A DNA stretch of 64,000 nt from Mycobacterium heidelbergense (GTDB lineage Bacteria > Actinomycetota > Actinomycetes > Mycobacteriales > Mycobacteriaceae), in NCBI RefSeq assembly GCF_010730745.1, contig NZ_AP022615.1, positions 930,001 to 994,000 of the forward strand, in the 5' to 3' direction. Position numbers and translations under genes: made by a program. Under the pieces are notes generated by a model that was given only the letters and a program-made list of their open reading frames with translations, was not told where the DNA came from and searched no databases. Numbering within the stretch: the first letter of the stretch is position 1; each line of letters begins with the position of its first letter. Positions 32,156 through 40,759 of this stretch are shown here, in pieces.

Positions 32156-33382
32156 CTAGCCATGTGGATCCCATCCGTCCGTCCACTGCCCATGAGATAA
32201 CCAGTGTGCCGCCAGCTCGGCGCGTTCACGCAGCCTCGGCAAGTCCGCGGCCCCGGCGCCCTGGCCGCCCAGGAAATTGATGTGCCCCACCTTGCGGCCG
32301 GGGCGCTCCGCCTTGCCGTAGAGGTGGACCCGGGCGTCGGGCATCCGCGCGTATAGGTGATGCAGCCGCTCGTCGACGGTCATCGCCGGCTGTTGCGCGG
32401 CGCCCAGGACGTTGGCCATCACCGTCACCGGCGCGATGGCGCCGGTGTCGCCGAGCGGGTAGTCCAGCACCGCGCGAAGATGCTGTTCGAACTGGCTGGT
32501 GCGCGCCCCGTCCATGGTCCAGTGCCCGGAGTTGTGCGGCCGCATCGCGAGTTCGTTGACCAGCAGCGCGCCCTCGGCGGTCTCGAACAGCTCGACGGCG
32601 AGCACGCCAACCACACCGAGTTCGGCGGCCAGCCGCAACGCCAGCCGCTGGGCGGCCGAGGCCACGTCGTCGGGCAGGTCCGGCGCGGGGGCGATCACCT
32701 GCACGCAGATCCCGTCCCGCTGCACCGTCTCGACCACCGGCCACGCCGCGCCCTGCCCGAACGGCGAGCGCGCCACCAGCGCCGACAGCTCGCGGCGCAG
32801 GTCCACCTGTTCCTCGGCCATCACCGGCACCCCCTCGGCCAGGAAGGTGGCCGCGATCTCGCGGGCGTGCGACGGGTCGCGGGCCATCCGCACCCCGCGC
32901 CCGTCGTAACCGCCGCGGACGGCCTTCACGACCACGGGGCCGCCCACCCGCGCGGCGAAGGCGTCCAGCTCGTCCGGGCTGCCGATGCCGGCGTAGCGGG
33001 GCACCGGCGCGCCCAGCGCCTCCAGCCGGCGCCGCATCACCAGCTTGTCCTGGGCGTGCACCAACGCCTGCGGCGGCGGTGCCACGTTGACGCCCTCGGC
33101 GACCAGCTTGTCCAGTAGCTCGGCCGGGACGTGCTCGTGGTCGAAGGTCAGGACGTCGGCTCCGGCCGCCACCCGGCGCAGGTCTTCGAGATCGGTGTGC
33201 GAGCCGATCACCACGTCGGGGGTGACCTGCGCGGCGGACTCGTCGGCGGCGGTGGCCAGCACCCGCAGGGTCTGCCCCATCGCGATCGCCGCCTGGTGGG
33301 TCATCCGGGCGAGCTGACCCCCGCCGACCATGGCGACGGTGGGAACGGGCCCCCGCGGGCGTGTACTCGGCACGGCCATCAT
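32156..33382 (-). CDS. purK: PurK, N5-carboxyaminoimidazole ribonucleotide synthase
   Basis: This 408-residue ATP-grasp enzyme carboxylates AIR with bicarbonate and ATP. The nucleotide-binding VAMVGGGQLARMTHQAA begins near residue 14. The ATP-grasp core has VVKAVRGGYDGRGVRMA, and NELAMRPHNSGHWTMDGARTS (in parts) and NFLGG are present. The frame is open far upstream to 33748, but that portion antiparallels the GtrA-like gene. The paired ATGs at 33382 and 33379 give the conserved N-terminus. It is the first gene of a purK-purE-fadE25 run and is divergent from the GtrA-like gene. Confidence 0.93.
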   Translation of the reverse strand: MMAVPSTRPRGPVPTVAMVGGGQLARMTHQAAIAMGQTLRVLATAADESAAQVTPDVVIGSHTDLEDLRRVAAGADVLTFDHEHVPAELLDKLVAEGVNVAPPPQALVHAQDKLVMRRRLEALGAPVPRYAGIGSPDELDAFAARVGGPVVVKAVRGGYDGRGVRMARDPSHAREIAATFLAEGVPVMAEEQVDLRRELSALVARSPFGQGAAWPVVETVQRDGICVQVIAPAPDLPDDVASAAQRLALRLAAELGVVGVLAVELFETAEGALLVNELAMRPHNSGHWTMDGARTSQFEQHLRAVLDYPLGDTGAIAPVTVMANVLGAAQQPAMTVDERLHHLYARMPDARVHLYGKAERPGRKVGHINFLGGQGAGAADLPRLRERAELAAHWLSHGQWTDGWDPHG

Positions 33383-33481
33383 GGTGTCATGGCGCGGGAC
33401 GGCGCGTCGGCGGGCCGTGACACCCAAATCGTTATGATCGATTTTGCGTCGATTTTGTGTCCGTACGTACACTGACGTGTT

Positions 33482-34180
33482 GTGTCCTTCGCCGAAGCCA
33501 CGATCTCGCGCTTGCCCGAGGCCGTTCAGCCGTTTGCACAGCGCCATCACGAACTGATCAAATTCGCCATCGTCGGCGGCACCACGTTCGTCATCGACTC
33601 GGTGATCTTCTACACCCTCAAGCTGACGGTCCTCGAGCCCAAGCCGGTGACCGCGAAGGTCATCGCGGGCATCGTGGCGGTCATCGCGTCCTACGTGTTG
33701 AACCGGGAGTGGAGCTTCCGCGATCGCGGCGGGCGCGAGCGGCACCACGAGGCGCTGCTGTTCTTCGCGTTCAGCGGCGTCGGGGTGCTGCTGTCCATGG
33801 CGCCGCTGTGGATCTCCAGCTACGTCCTGCAGCTGCGGGTGCCGACGGTGTCGCTGACCGTGGAAAACATCGCCGACTTCATTTCGGCCTACATCGTCGG
33901 CAACCTGCTGCAGATGGCGTTCCGCTTCTGGGCGTTCCGGCGCTGGGTGTTTCCCGACGAGTTCGCGCGCAACCCCGACAAGGCGCTGGAGTCCACGCTC
34001 ACCGCGGGCGGCATCGCCGAGGTCTTCGAGGACGCCTTCGAGGGCGGCCTAGAAGGCCTGGACGGCTTGGAAGAGGGAAACGTCACGCCGTTGCGGGCCT
34101 GGCGCGACAAGGCGATCCGGCTCGCTCAGTTCGGCGACGCGTCGGGCCCGGCGGAGCCCAGGGTGTCGAAGACCTCGTGA
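33482..34180 (+). CDS. GtrA-family membrane protein (Rv3277 homologue)
   Basis: This 232-residue protein has a GtrA domain (about 25-160) with four predicted membrane helices (for example FAIVGGTTFVIDSVIFYTL, VIAGIVAVIASYVLNREWSF, LLFFAFSGVGVLLSMAPL). The motif NREWSF-R is characteristic. GtrA proteins flip polyprenyl-linked sugars or act with glycosyltransferases in cell-wall synthesis. The 60-residue C-terminal tail is acidic with EGGLEGLDGLEEG repeats. TACACT at 33468-33473 puts +1 two bases before the GTG. Its last 55 bases overlap the convergent PH-domain gene. Confidence 0.85.
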   Translation: MSFAEATISRLPEAVQPFAQRHHELIKFAIVGGTTFVIDSVIFYTLKLTVLEPKPVTAKVIAGIVAVIASYVLNREWSFRDRGGRERHHEALLFFAFSGVGVLLSMAPLWISSYVLQLRVPTVSLTVENIADFISAYIVGNLLQMAFRFWAFRRWVFPDEFARNPDKALESTLTAGGIAEVFEDAFEGGLEGLDGLEEGNVTPLRAWRDKAIRLAQFGDASGPAEPRVSKTS

Positions 34181-34653
34181 TACAGCAGCGAGTGCACCTC
34201 GCGTAGGCGCGGAATGTCGTAGAACTCCAGCGGGTCCTGCGACGCCGACTCGATGATCAGCGTCCCGGTGCGAAACATCCGCTCGAACAGCCTGTCCCGG
34301 AACTCCACGCTGTTGATCCGCGCCAGCGGGATGTCGATCCCGCTGCGCGTCAGCACCCCGTGCCGAAACATCACCCGTCGGCTGGTGACGACGAAGTGTG
34401 TGGTCAGCCAGCTCAGGAACGGCCACAGCGTCAGCCAGCCGATCGTCACCAACCAGATTCCCCAGATGACGCCGTAGACGATGTTCTTGGCGAGTTGCTG
34501 CCAGTGCGTCGAGTTGAGGTAGCCGGACCCGAACGCCGCCAGCGCGGTCGCCAGGATGAGCACCACGACGGGCCAGATCAAGCGCTTCCAGTGCGGATGG
34601 CGGTGTATGACGACCTGTTCGCCGGCGGCCAGGGCGTTGTCCGGATAGCTCAT
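34126..34653 (-). CDS. bacterial PH-domain membrane protein (Rv3278c homologue)
   Basis: This 175-residue protein has two membrane helices (about 24-43 LIWPVVVLILATALAAFGSG, and 60-82) followed by a YdbS/bPH_2 domain. That domain reads FVVTSRRVMFRHGVLTRSG, then IDIPLARINSVEFRDRLFER and GTLIIESASQDPLEFYDIP. The domain faces the cytoplasm by topology. Function is unknown; orthologues are conserved beside birA. TAATGT at 34661-34666 sets a leaderless start at 34653-34654. The gene overlaps the GtrA-like gene tail-to-tail by 55 bases. Confidence 0.85.
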   Translation of the reverse strand: MSYPDNALAAGEQVVIHRHPHWKRLIWPVVVLILATALAAFGSGYLNSTHWQQLAKNIVYGVIWGIWLVTIGWLTLWPFLSWLTTHFVVTSRRVMFRHGVLTRSGIDIPLARINSVEFRDRLFERMFRTGTLIIESASQDPLEFYDIPRLREVHSLLYHEVFDTLGSAGPDASPN

Positions 34654-34825
34654 GGTCGCGACATTAGTGGTCGGGCCCGTAAGTTCGTCGGGGTTGTTGC
34701 CAGAGGTCGCCGGCGCCGAGTCTGCGTTGGTGGCATCGAGACTGCGCTCAGATCGCGTGGGAGCGCCTCAGCGTCGCTCCCACCGCAGTCTCGGCGCCCC
34801 AACGAACTCATGGTCGCGACATTAG
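34649..34825. repeat. 139-bp palindromic element flanked by 19-bp direct repeats
   Basis: An identical 19-base sequence lies at 34649-34667 and 34807-34825. It contains the start codon and -10 box of the PH-domain gene in one copy and the birA stop in the other. Between them is a hairpin: outer arms 34737-34746 and 34784-34793 and inner arms 34757-34765 and 34775-34783 are perfect. The layout looks like a small mobile palindrome with a duplicated target site. Confidence 0.7.
34661..34666 (-). promoter_or_regulatory. -10 box of the PH-domain gene
   Basis: TAATGT on the minus strand puts +1 at 34654, one base before the ATG at 34653. The same hexamer is duplicated at 34819-34824 on the far side of the palindromic element. 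Confidence 0.5.
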
Positions 34826-35637
34826 CCGCGCAGATGAACGACGTCACCGGCGGAAACCACGACGGACTCGGCTCCCGTCTCCAAGCACAGCCGGCCCTGG
34901 TCGTCGACGCCGCTCGCGGTCCCGACGAGCTCCCTGCCCCCGGGCAGCTGCGCGCGCACGAGGGCGCCGATGGTCAGGCTGCGGGCGCGGTAGTCGGCGG
35001 CCAGCCGCCAGTCGGCCCCGCGGGCGGCCCGCCAGGCGACGATGCGCCCGCCGAGCTCCCGTAACACGGCGCGGACCAGCCGGCCGCGATCGGGTGCGGC
35101 CACGCCGAGGTCGAACAGCGAGGTCGCGCCCGCGCCGTCGACCTCCTCCGGGGCCTGGGTGACGTTGAGCCCCACGCCGATGACCACGACCGGCTTGGCG
35201 ACCTCGGCGAGGATCCCGGCCAGCTTGCCGCCCGAGGCCAGCACGTCGTTGGGCCACTTGAGACCCGCGTGAACGCCGACCGCGTCAAGCAGGGGGGCCA
35301 CCGCGTCGACCACCGCCACCCCGGTGGCCAGCGACAGCCAGCCCCATCCCGCCGCCGGGACGTCGACGACGCTCACGCCGACCGACATCGTGATCTGGGC
35401 CCGCGGGGACGCCGACCATCCGCGGCCGTGGCGTCCGCGACCGGCGGTCTGATGCTCGGCGATGAGCACGGCCCCGGCGATGTCGTGTCCGGCGGCCGCA
35501 CGGGCCAGCAGGTCGGCGTTGGTGGACGCTGTTCCCTCGACGACGTCGAGCTGTCGCCAACCCAGTCCGGTGCCGATCAACTCGGCGCGCAGGGCGGCGG
35601 CGTCCAGTGGTGTCCTGAGCTGATCGCGGTCGTTCAC
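34822..35637 (-). CDS. birA: BirA, biotin-[acetyl-CoA-carboxylase] ligase
   Basis: This 271-residue ligase biotinylates the carrier domain of acyl-CoA carboxylase alpha subunits such as AccA3 in this window. The biotinyl-AMP loop GRGRHGRGW is at residues 66-74, with LKWPNDVL and KLAGILAE downstream and the small C-terminal SH3-like domain. No N-terminal DNA-binding domain is present, so it is a group I enzyme without repressor function. It starts at GTG 35637. It follows a KstD-like gene by 18 bases, an unusual neighbour. Confidence 0.94.
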   Translation of the reverse strand: MNDRDQLRTPLDAAALRAELIGTGLGWRQLDVVEGTASTNADLLARAAAGHDIAGAVLIAEHQTAGRGRHGRGWSASPRAQITMSVGVSVVDVPAAGWGWLSLATGVAVVDAVAPLLDAVGVHAGLKWPNDVLASGGKLAGILAEVAKPVVVIGVGLNVTQAPEEVDGAGATSLFDLGVAAPDRGRLVRAVLRELGGRIVAWRAARGADWRLAADYRARSLTIGALVRAQLPGGRELVGTASGVDDQGRLCLETGAESVVVSAGDVVHLRG

Positions 35638-35655
35638 TGGATCCAGCCTAGGTAC

Positions 35656-37236
35656 TCAGCGGCGCCGGTCTCGCATGTCTAGAACGGCCAGGTGGCTGAA
35701 CAGCATGCTGGTCCCGATCGGGTTGCCCCCGCCGGGATACGCCGTGCCGCTGGGCGCGGCCATGGTGTTGCCGGCCGCGTACAGGCCGGGGATCGGCTCG
35801 CCGGAGGTGTCGAGCACCCGCGCCGCGGCGTCGGTGCGCAGGCCGCCCTTGGTGCCCAGGTCGGACAGGCCGAACGCCGCGGCGTGATACGGCGGCGAGT
35901 CGATGGGCACCAGCGGCGACGCGCCCCCCGAGAAGGCGCGGTCGAAGGCCTCGTCGCCGCGGCCGAAGTCCTCGTCGACGCCGGAGGCGGCAAAACCGTT
36001 GAACCGGGCCACCGTTGCGGCCAGCCGCTCGCCCGGCACGCCGATCTTGGCGGCCAGTCCCTCGAGGGTGTCCGCGGAGTGCCACAGGCCGGCGGCGACG
36101 TACTTCTCGGTCTCGACGACGGTGACGTTGGTCGCCTTCACCGGCGGCACCTCGCCCTCCTTGTCGTCGTAGATCATCCAGTACGGCAACGTGATTGACC
36201 CGTTTTGCAGCAGGGCGATGATCTCGCGACCGGCCCGGTCGTAGGCCCGGGACTCGTTGACGAACCGGTCGCCGTCCTGGTTGACGAAGATGCCGCCGGT
36301 GAACCACAGCGCGAACGCGGACCGGCCGTCGGGATGGGTCATGCCGGGCGACCACCACGCCTGGTCCAGCAGGTCGGTGTCCGCGCCCGCGGCGATGCCG
36401 GCCTGCAGCGCCAGGCCGCGACTTCCCGGGCCGCCCATGGTGTCTCGCGCCACGCCCGGCACCCCGTATCGGCGGCGCAGCTCCTCGTTGCGTTCGAAGC
36501 CGCCGGCGGCCAGCAGCACGCCCAGCCGGGTGCGGATGGCCCGCCGTTCGCCGTCGCTCTCCACGATCGCGCCCACGATCCGATCGCCGGAGCGCACCAG
36601 CTCGACCAGGGCGGTGTCGCGCCGCAGCGACGCGTTCGGGTACTGCCCGATGGCCGTGAGGAACCGTGCGATCAGGGCGCGGCCGCCGATGTAGTAGTCG
36701 GCCGGGGGTTCGGCGCCGAGCCGGTCGGCGTCTAGCGGCCCGCGGATCGCCTCCCGCAGCTCGGGGGCGGCGGCCACCTTCCAGGGCTTCGCGGCGATGT
36801 GGCGCTGACCGTCCAGGCGCGCCTTCGGCGCCTTACCGTAGTAGTCGGGCCAGGGCAGCGGCACGAACTTCAGGTAGGGGTCGGCCTCCAGGTACTCGAT
36901 CAGCCGGGCGCCGCCGCGGACATAGGTCTCCTGCAGCTCGCGCGGGGTGCGGTCGCCGACGACGGCGTGGTAGTAGGTGAGGGCGTCCTCGATGGTGTCG
37001 TCGAAGGAGCCGGGGGCGCCGGCCCGGACCAGCACCGGATTGCACGGGAACCAGACGCCGCCCCCGCCGGAGTAGGCGGTGGTGCCGCCGAACTTGTCGG
37101 TCGCCTCGACCAGCAGCACGTCGAGGCCCTCGCGCGCCGCGGTGTAGGCGCCGGTGACGCCGCCGCCGCCCGACCCGGCGACCAGGACGTCGCATTCGGC
37201 CGCCCAGTCCGCGGTTCCCAACGGGCGCGCGTCCAT
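35656..37236 (-). CDS. FAD-dependent dehydrogenase of the 3-ketosteroid-delta1-dehydrogenase/fumarate reductase family
   Basis: This 526-residue flavoprotein starts with a dinucleotide-binding fold (CDVLVAGSGGGGVTGAYTA at about 15-33) and DKFGGTTAYSGGGGVWFP. Its C-terminus has PPYHAAAFGLSDLGTKGG followed by PGLYAAGNTMA and TAYPGGGNPIGTSM, close to KstD enzymes. The substrate could be a steroid or another ring or acyl intermediate. The order regulator, SnoaL-like protein, CoA ligase, dehydrogenase suggests a catabolic operon. The gene is absent from this place in M. tuberculosis. All FAD-binding motifs are intact. Confidence 0.85.
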   Translation of the reverse strand: MDARPLGTADWAAECDVLVAGSGGGGVTGAYTAAREGLDVLLVEATDKFGGTTAYSGGGGVWFPCNPVLVRAGAPGSFDDTIEDALTYYHAVVGDRTPRELQETYVRGGARLIEYLEADPYLKFVPLPWPDYYGKAPKARLDGQRHIAAKPWKVAAAPELREAIRGPLDADRLGAEPPADYYIGGRALIARFLTAIGQYPNASLRRDTALVELVRSGDRIVGAIVESDGERRAIRTRLGVLLAAGGFERNEELRRRYGVPGVARDTMGGPGSRGLALQAGIAAGADTDLLDQAWWSPGMTHPDGRSAFALWFTGGIFVNQDGDRFVNESRAYDRAGREIIALLQNGSITLPYWMIYDDKEGEVPPVKATNVTVVETEKYVAAGLWHSADTLEGLAAKIGVPGERLAATVARFNGFAASGVDEDFGRGDEAFDRAFSGGASPLVPIDSPPYHAAAFGLSDLGTKGGLRTDAAARVLDTSGEPIPGLYAAGNTMAAPSGTAYPGGGNPIGTSMLFSHLAVLDMRDRRR

Positions 37237-37259
37237 CAGCGGAGACTACCTCGCCGCGG

Positions 37260-38909
37260 TCACAAATAGCGCTGCCGGCCGTGCAACACGAATTCCGCGT
37301 CGAGCGAGCGCTTTTCGTCGGCGCTCATCCGGTGGTACGCAGGCACTCCGCGCCCGGCCCACCGGTACACCGGTTCGTCGGTGTGCCATCGCTGTCGCTG
37401 CAGCACGCGCTTGAGCACCTTGTTGGTGCCGGTGACGGGCAGGCTCGAGGACAGCCGCAGGAACCGGGGAGCGCCCTTGCGACCCAGGTCTTTCTGACCG
37501 GACAGGAAGGCAGCGAACCCCGCGGTGTCGAAACGCTCGGGATCGGCCACCTCGATGGCCGCCATCACCTGATCACCGGACCGCGGATCCGGCACCGCAT
37601 AAACCCCGGCCGCGACCACTTCCGGATGCCGACGCAAGACACGCTCGATCGTCAGCGCGGAGATGTTCTCGCTGTCGATCCGGATCCAGTCACCACGGCG
37701 GCCGGCGAAGTACAGGAAACCCGCCTCGTCCCGATACCCGAGGTCACCGGTCCAATACCAGCCGTTGCGGATCCGCTCGGCGTCGGCATCGTCGTTTTTG
37801 TAGTAGCCCTCGAACATCCGGGTGCCCGCCTTGTCGACGATCTCGCCCACGGCCTCGTCGGAATTCAGCACCTGGCCGTGTTCATCGAGCAGCGCGGGCG
37901 GACAGTCGGCCAATGTCTGCGGATCGACCACGGCGACGCCGGCGTGGGCCGCCCGGCCCAGCGCCCCCGGCGGCGCGTCCGGATCGTGTGCGACGGCGCC
38001 GCCACCCTCGCTTGAGCCATAGCCCTCCAATAGTTCCGCGCCGAAACGGCGCCGAAACTCCACCTGGTCATCCGGTGACGCCTCGGTGCCGAATCCGCGG
38101 ATCAATCGGTTGTCGGCATCGTCGGGCCGCTCGGGTGTGGCCATCAGATAGGCGAGTGCCTTACCCACATAGGTGAAGAACGTCGCGCCGAAGTACCGCA
38201 CGTCGGGCAAAAACCGCGACGCCGAGAACGCCGGTGTCAGGCACACCGTGGCACCGTTGGCCAGCGCCGGCGCCCACAGCGCCATGATCGCGTTGCCGTG
38301 AAACAGCGGCATGCAGCAGTAGTCCACATCGGCGCGGACATGGCCGAACTTCTCGCTCGCCGTGTGCGCGATCCAGGCCAGCCGGCCCTGGCTGCATCTG
38401 ACCGCTTTCGACGCGCCCGTCGTCCCCGAAGTGAACAGCAACAAGAACAACGAATCCGCGCCGACTCCCGGGGCAACGGCCGGTTCGACACCGCACGCAT
38501 CGATGCGCCGGCGATAGCCGGGGTGGTCGACTTGCAGGAACCGGTCCGGTTCCAGCCCCAGGTCCAGCCCGCGCAACCGCTGCATCCCTGCGGTGTCGGT
38601 GACGATCAATTGGCAATCCGTGTGCCGGATCTCGGCCGCCAGCTCGGCGGCGCCCCGGGTCGGGTTGATGCCCACCACGGTCGCCCCCACCAGCGCCGCC
38701 CCGCCGAGCCAGAAGACGAAGTCGGGCACGTTCTCCAACAGCACCCCGATGTGGAACGGCCCGTCGCGGCGCATCGATTGCGCCAACGCGCCGCGCGCCG
38801 CGGATTCGCGGACCACCTCGTCCCAGGTCCAGTCGTGGTCGCGGGTGCGCAGCCCGATGTGCTCGTCCCCGAGACGATCGAGCAGCATCGCCGCGATGTC
38901 GACCCACAC
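37260..38909 (-). CDS. FadD-type fatty-acyl-CoA ligase (AMP-forming)
   Basis: This 549-residue adenylating enzyme resembles FadD1 of M. tuberculosis. The P-loop FTSGTTGASK is at residues 159-168. The motif YGSSEGG lies in the middle, YWTGDLGYRDEAGFLYFAGRRGDWIR (in parts) contains the conserved Asp and Arg, and the C-terminal TGTNKVLKR holds the catalytic Lys. It activates a carboxylic acid to the CoA thioester, probably the entry step of the local catabolic operon. GTG 38909 starts one base after the previous stop, implying coupling. Confidence 0.88.
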   Translation of the reverse strand: MWVDIAAMLLDRLGDEHIGLRTRDHDWTWDEVVRESAARGALAQSMRRDGPFHIGVLLENVPDFVFWLGGAALVGATVVGINPTRGAAELAAEIRHTDCQLIVTDTAGMQRLRGLDLGLEPDRFLQVDHPGYRRRIDACGVEPAVAPGVGADSLFLLLFTSGTTGASKAVRCSQGRLAWIAHTASEKFGHVRADVDYCCMPLFHGNAIMALWAPALANGATVCLTPAFSASRFLPDVRYFGATFFTYVGKALAYLMATPERPDDADNRLIRGFGTEASPDDQVEFRRRFGAELLEGYGSSEGGGAVAHDPDAPPGALGRAAHAGVAVVDPQTLADCPPALLDEHGQVLNSDEAVGEIVDKAGTRMFEGYYKNDDADAERIRNGWYWTGDLGYRDEAGFLYFAGRRGDWIRIDSENISALTIERVLRRHPEVVAAGVYAVPDPRSGDQVMAAIEVADPERFDTAGFAAFLSGQKDLGRKGAPRFLRLSSSLPVTGTNKVLKRVLQRQRWHTDEPVYRWAGRGVPAYHRMSADEKRSLDAEFVLHGRQRYL

Positions 38910-38910
38910 C

Positions 38911-39465
38911 TCAGGCCGACGCGTGCACGAGGTCCAGGTACTCCTGGGGCAGCTCGTCGCGCGACAGCTTGGTCACGCTGACCACGCCCGGGTTGTAGGA
39001 GTCCTCGCCAATGATCTTGCCGCTCTGATCAATTGGCCACAGCAGCAGCTGCCGGAACACCACCAGGTAGTCCCCGTCGGGGTCGTCGACCGGCATCCCG
39101 AGGATGCGGGTCAGCTCCGCCGCCGGGTATAGCTGCTTGAGCAGACCCTCGGTCACCACGCAGTCATCGTCGACGACGAGCCGCTGCACCTCGAACTCCA
39201 AGATGTTGGTCCGGGTCGCCAGGAAATCGGTGTAGTAGGCGCGCACCCCGTCCGTGGTTTTCGCGCCCACATCTTCGGCCCCGTGCCAAAAGTGGTAGGC
39301 CGGCTCGGGGCTCAGCGTCGCCATCAGCCGCTCCAAATCCGGCGCGGCCTCCGCCTTCATGTGCTCGATCACGACGCTCAACACCGCCCGGTGCCGCTCG
39401 TTGGTGGTTTCTGCCAACCGCTTCTCCAGCGGTTCCCAGGTCTGGTTGGGGTCGATGATTGCCAT
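38911..39465 (-). CDS. SnoaL/NTF2-like protein
   Basis: This 184-residue protein has a cone-shaped NTF2-like fold, judged from the VLSVVIEHMKAEAAPDLERLMAT helix, in parts, and YHFWHGAEDVGAKTTDGV. The strands IDQSGKIIGEDSYNP follow. SnoaL-like proteins act as cyclases, hydratases or isomerases, often in steroid or polyketide metabolism. No catalytic residues could be assigned with confidence. The ATG at 39465 was chosen because the 12 residues before it are Arg-rich and non-conserved. It is the second gene of the PucR-SnoaL-FadD-KstD operon. Confidence 0.75.
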   Translation of the reverse strand: MAIIDPNQTWEPLEKRLAETTNERHRAVLSVVIEHMKAEAAPDLERLMATLSPEPAYHFWHGAEDVGAKTTDGVRAYYTDFLATRTNILEFEVQRLVVDDDCVVTEGLLKQLYPAAELTRILGMPVDDPDGDYLVVFRQLLLWPIDQSGKIIGEDSYNPGVVSVTKLSRDELPQEYLDLVHASA

Positions 39466-39547
39466 GCGCTCATCATCACGAATTCGGCGGCTCGCGGTCA
39501 TCCGCCAACCGTCGACCGAATCCGCCGATCCGGCCGACGACCGTCGG

Positions 39548-40684
39548 TCAGGCCTGATCCGGCTCGGCGAGTTCGGCCGAGGACAGCGCGATCCGCCGGA
39601 TCATGAGTACCAGGGTGGCCGTGAATCGATCCATCGGATCGTTGAGATCCCACCCCATCCGCGCCTCGACGTGCGCGAGCCGCGCCGCGACGGTGCTGTG
39701 ATGCAAATGCAGTTCCGCGGCCGTGCGCCGTAACGACCCGAATACGAAGAAGGCCTCCACGGTGTCGACGTCGAGCGCACCCGTCGGTGAGGCAGCAATC
39801 TCGTTGATCCGCACTACATCTCGGTGCCGGCGCACCCGGTCCAGGGGGATATCGGCCAGCAGCTCCAGCGCGCTGAGCCGCTCGTAGGCGACGGCGCGCC
39901 TGCCGTAACCGGTCGACGATGCGAAGCGCAGCGCCCCCAGGGCCTGGCGCCACGATGTGGCGGCGGCCAACGCTTCGACGCTGGCACCGATGCCGACCCA
40001 GGGGCCCCGGTCCGAGCCGACGGTCCGCGGTCCCGGGAAAGCGGTGATGATCGCGCTCTCCAACCCGTCGGAGAGCGCTCGGGTGTCGATCGCCCCCTGA
40101 CACAGCACGGCCACCGCGTTCCCGATGACGGTCGAGCGCACGGACGAGCCCGGAAGCTGGTGCGCGATGATCCGCAGCGCTTCGGGCGGCGAGCGGGCGG
40201 ACACCGCGAGCACGCAGATGTCGCGCTTCTCGTCCAACCCGAGCAGGCGGACGGCCCGCACCCGGTCCTCCCGCCCCTCCTTGCCGGACAGCACGACTTC
40301 GAGCAGCGCGGGATCCCCGATGTGCAATTCGCCAGACGCCCCGGCGCGGGTCGGCACCCGGCGCAGCGTGTGGCACACCCGATCGAGCAACACCGGATCG
40401 AGGGCGTGCCCAGGACCGGTGCGTTCCAGCCGCACGCTGGGCTCATCCGCCGACGCCGGCGGCGGGTCCCCGTCCGGGTCCAGCCGGCCCGTCGCGTCGT
40501 AACGAATCACCGTGCCCGACGCCCACCGCGCGGTGACGGGGCATTCGGCCAGCAATGCCGCGCACCGCACTACCGTGTCGGCGTTGGCCCCCGACTCGTG
40601 GAGTTGGTCGAAGTAGGAAATGATCCGCAGCACGGACGCGGAGTCGGATCCCAGTTCCGACATCCGGACCGGATCGGCGTTCAT
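39548..40684 (-). CDS. PucR/CdaR-family transcriptional regulator
   Basis: This 378-residue regulator has a GGDEF-like or CdaR-type middle domain (about 180-290, with WVGIGASVEALAAATSWRQAL typical). The C-terminal PucR helix-turn-helix is at about 310-365 (VFGSLRRTAAELHLHHSTVA and ARLAHVEARMGWDL). The N-terminal region of 170 residues is probably a sensory domain. Its leaderless promoter (40691-40696) is followed by the SnoaL, FadD and KstD genes in the same orientation, so it is probably their local regulator. It lies divergent from accD5, 75 bases away. Effector unknown. Confidence 0.83.
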   Translation of the reverse strand: MNADPVRMSELGSDSASVLRIISYFDQLHESGANADTVVRCAALLAECPVTARWASGTVIRYDATGRLDPDGDPPPASADEPSVRLERTGPGHALDPVLLDRVCHTLRRVPTRAGASGELHIGDPALLEVVLSGKEGREDRVRAVRLLGLDEKRDICVLAVSARSPPEALRIIAHQLPGSSVRSTVIGNAVAVLCQGAIDTRALSDGLESAIITAFPGPRTVGSDRGPWVGIGASVEALAAATSWRQALGALRFASSTGYGRRAVAYERLSALELLADIPLDRVRRHRDVVRINEIAASPTGALDVDTVEAFFVFGSLRRTAAELHLHHSTVAARLAHVEARMGWDLNDPMDRFTATLVLMIRRIALSSAELAEPDQA

Positions 40685-40690
40685 CAGCGG

Positions 40691-40696
40691 AGGCTA
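40691..40696 (-). promoter_or_regulatory. -10 box for a leaderless PucR-type gene
   Basis: TAGCCT on the minus strand puts +1 exactly at the ATG at 40684. Confidence 0.5.
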
Positions 40697-40759
40697 CCGT
40701 CATCGGCCGACCTCGCCCTTCACAGGGATGGCCTACCAGCCACGCTAAGCTCGACTCCC

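Noticed and set aside
32156..33748. Longer purK from 33748
   Set aside because: The extra 122 codons are antisense to the GtrA-like gene and precede the conserved PurK start.
39824..40759. N-terminal extension of accD5 by over 300 codons
   Set aside because: The open frame runs antisense through the PucR-type gene; the conserved AccD5 start and -10 box lie at 40760.
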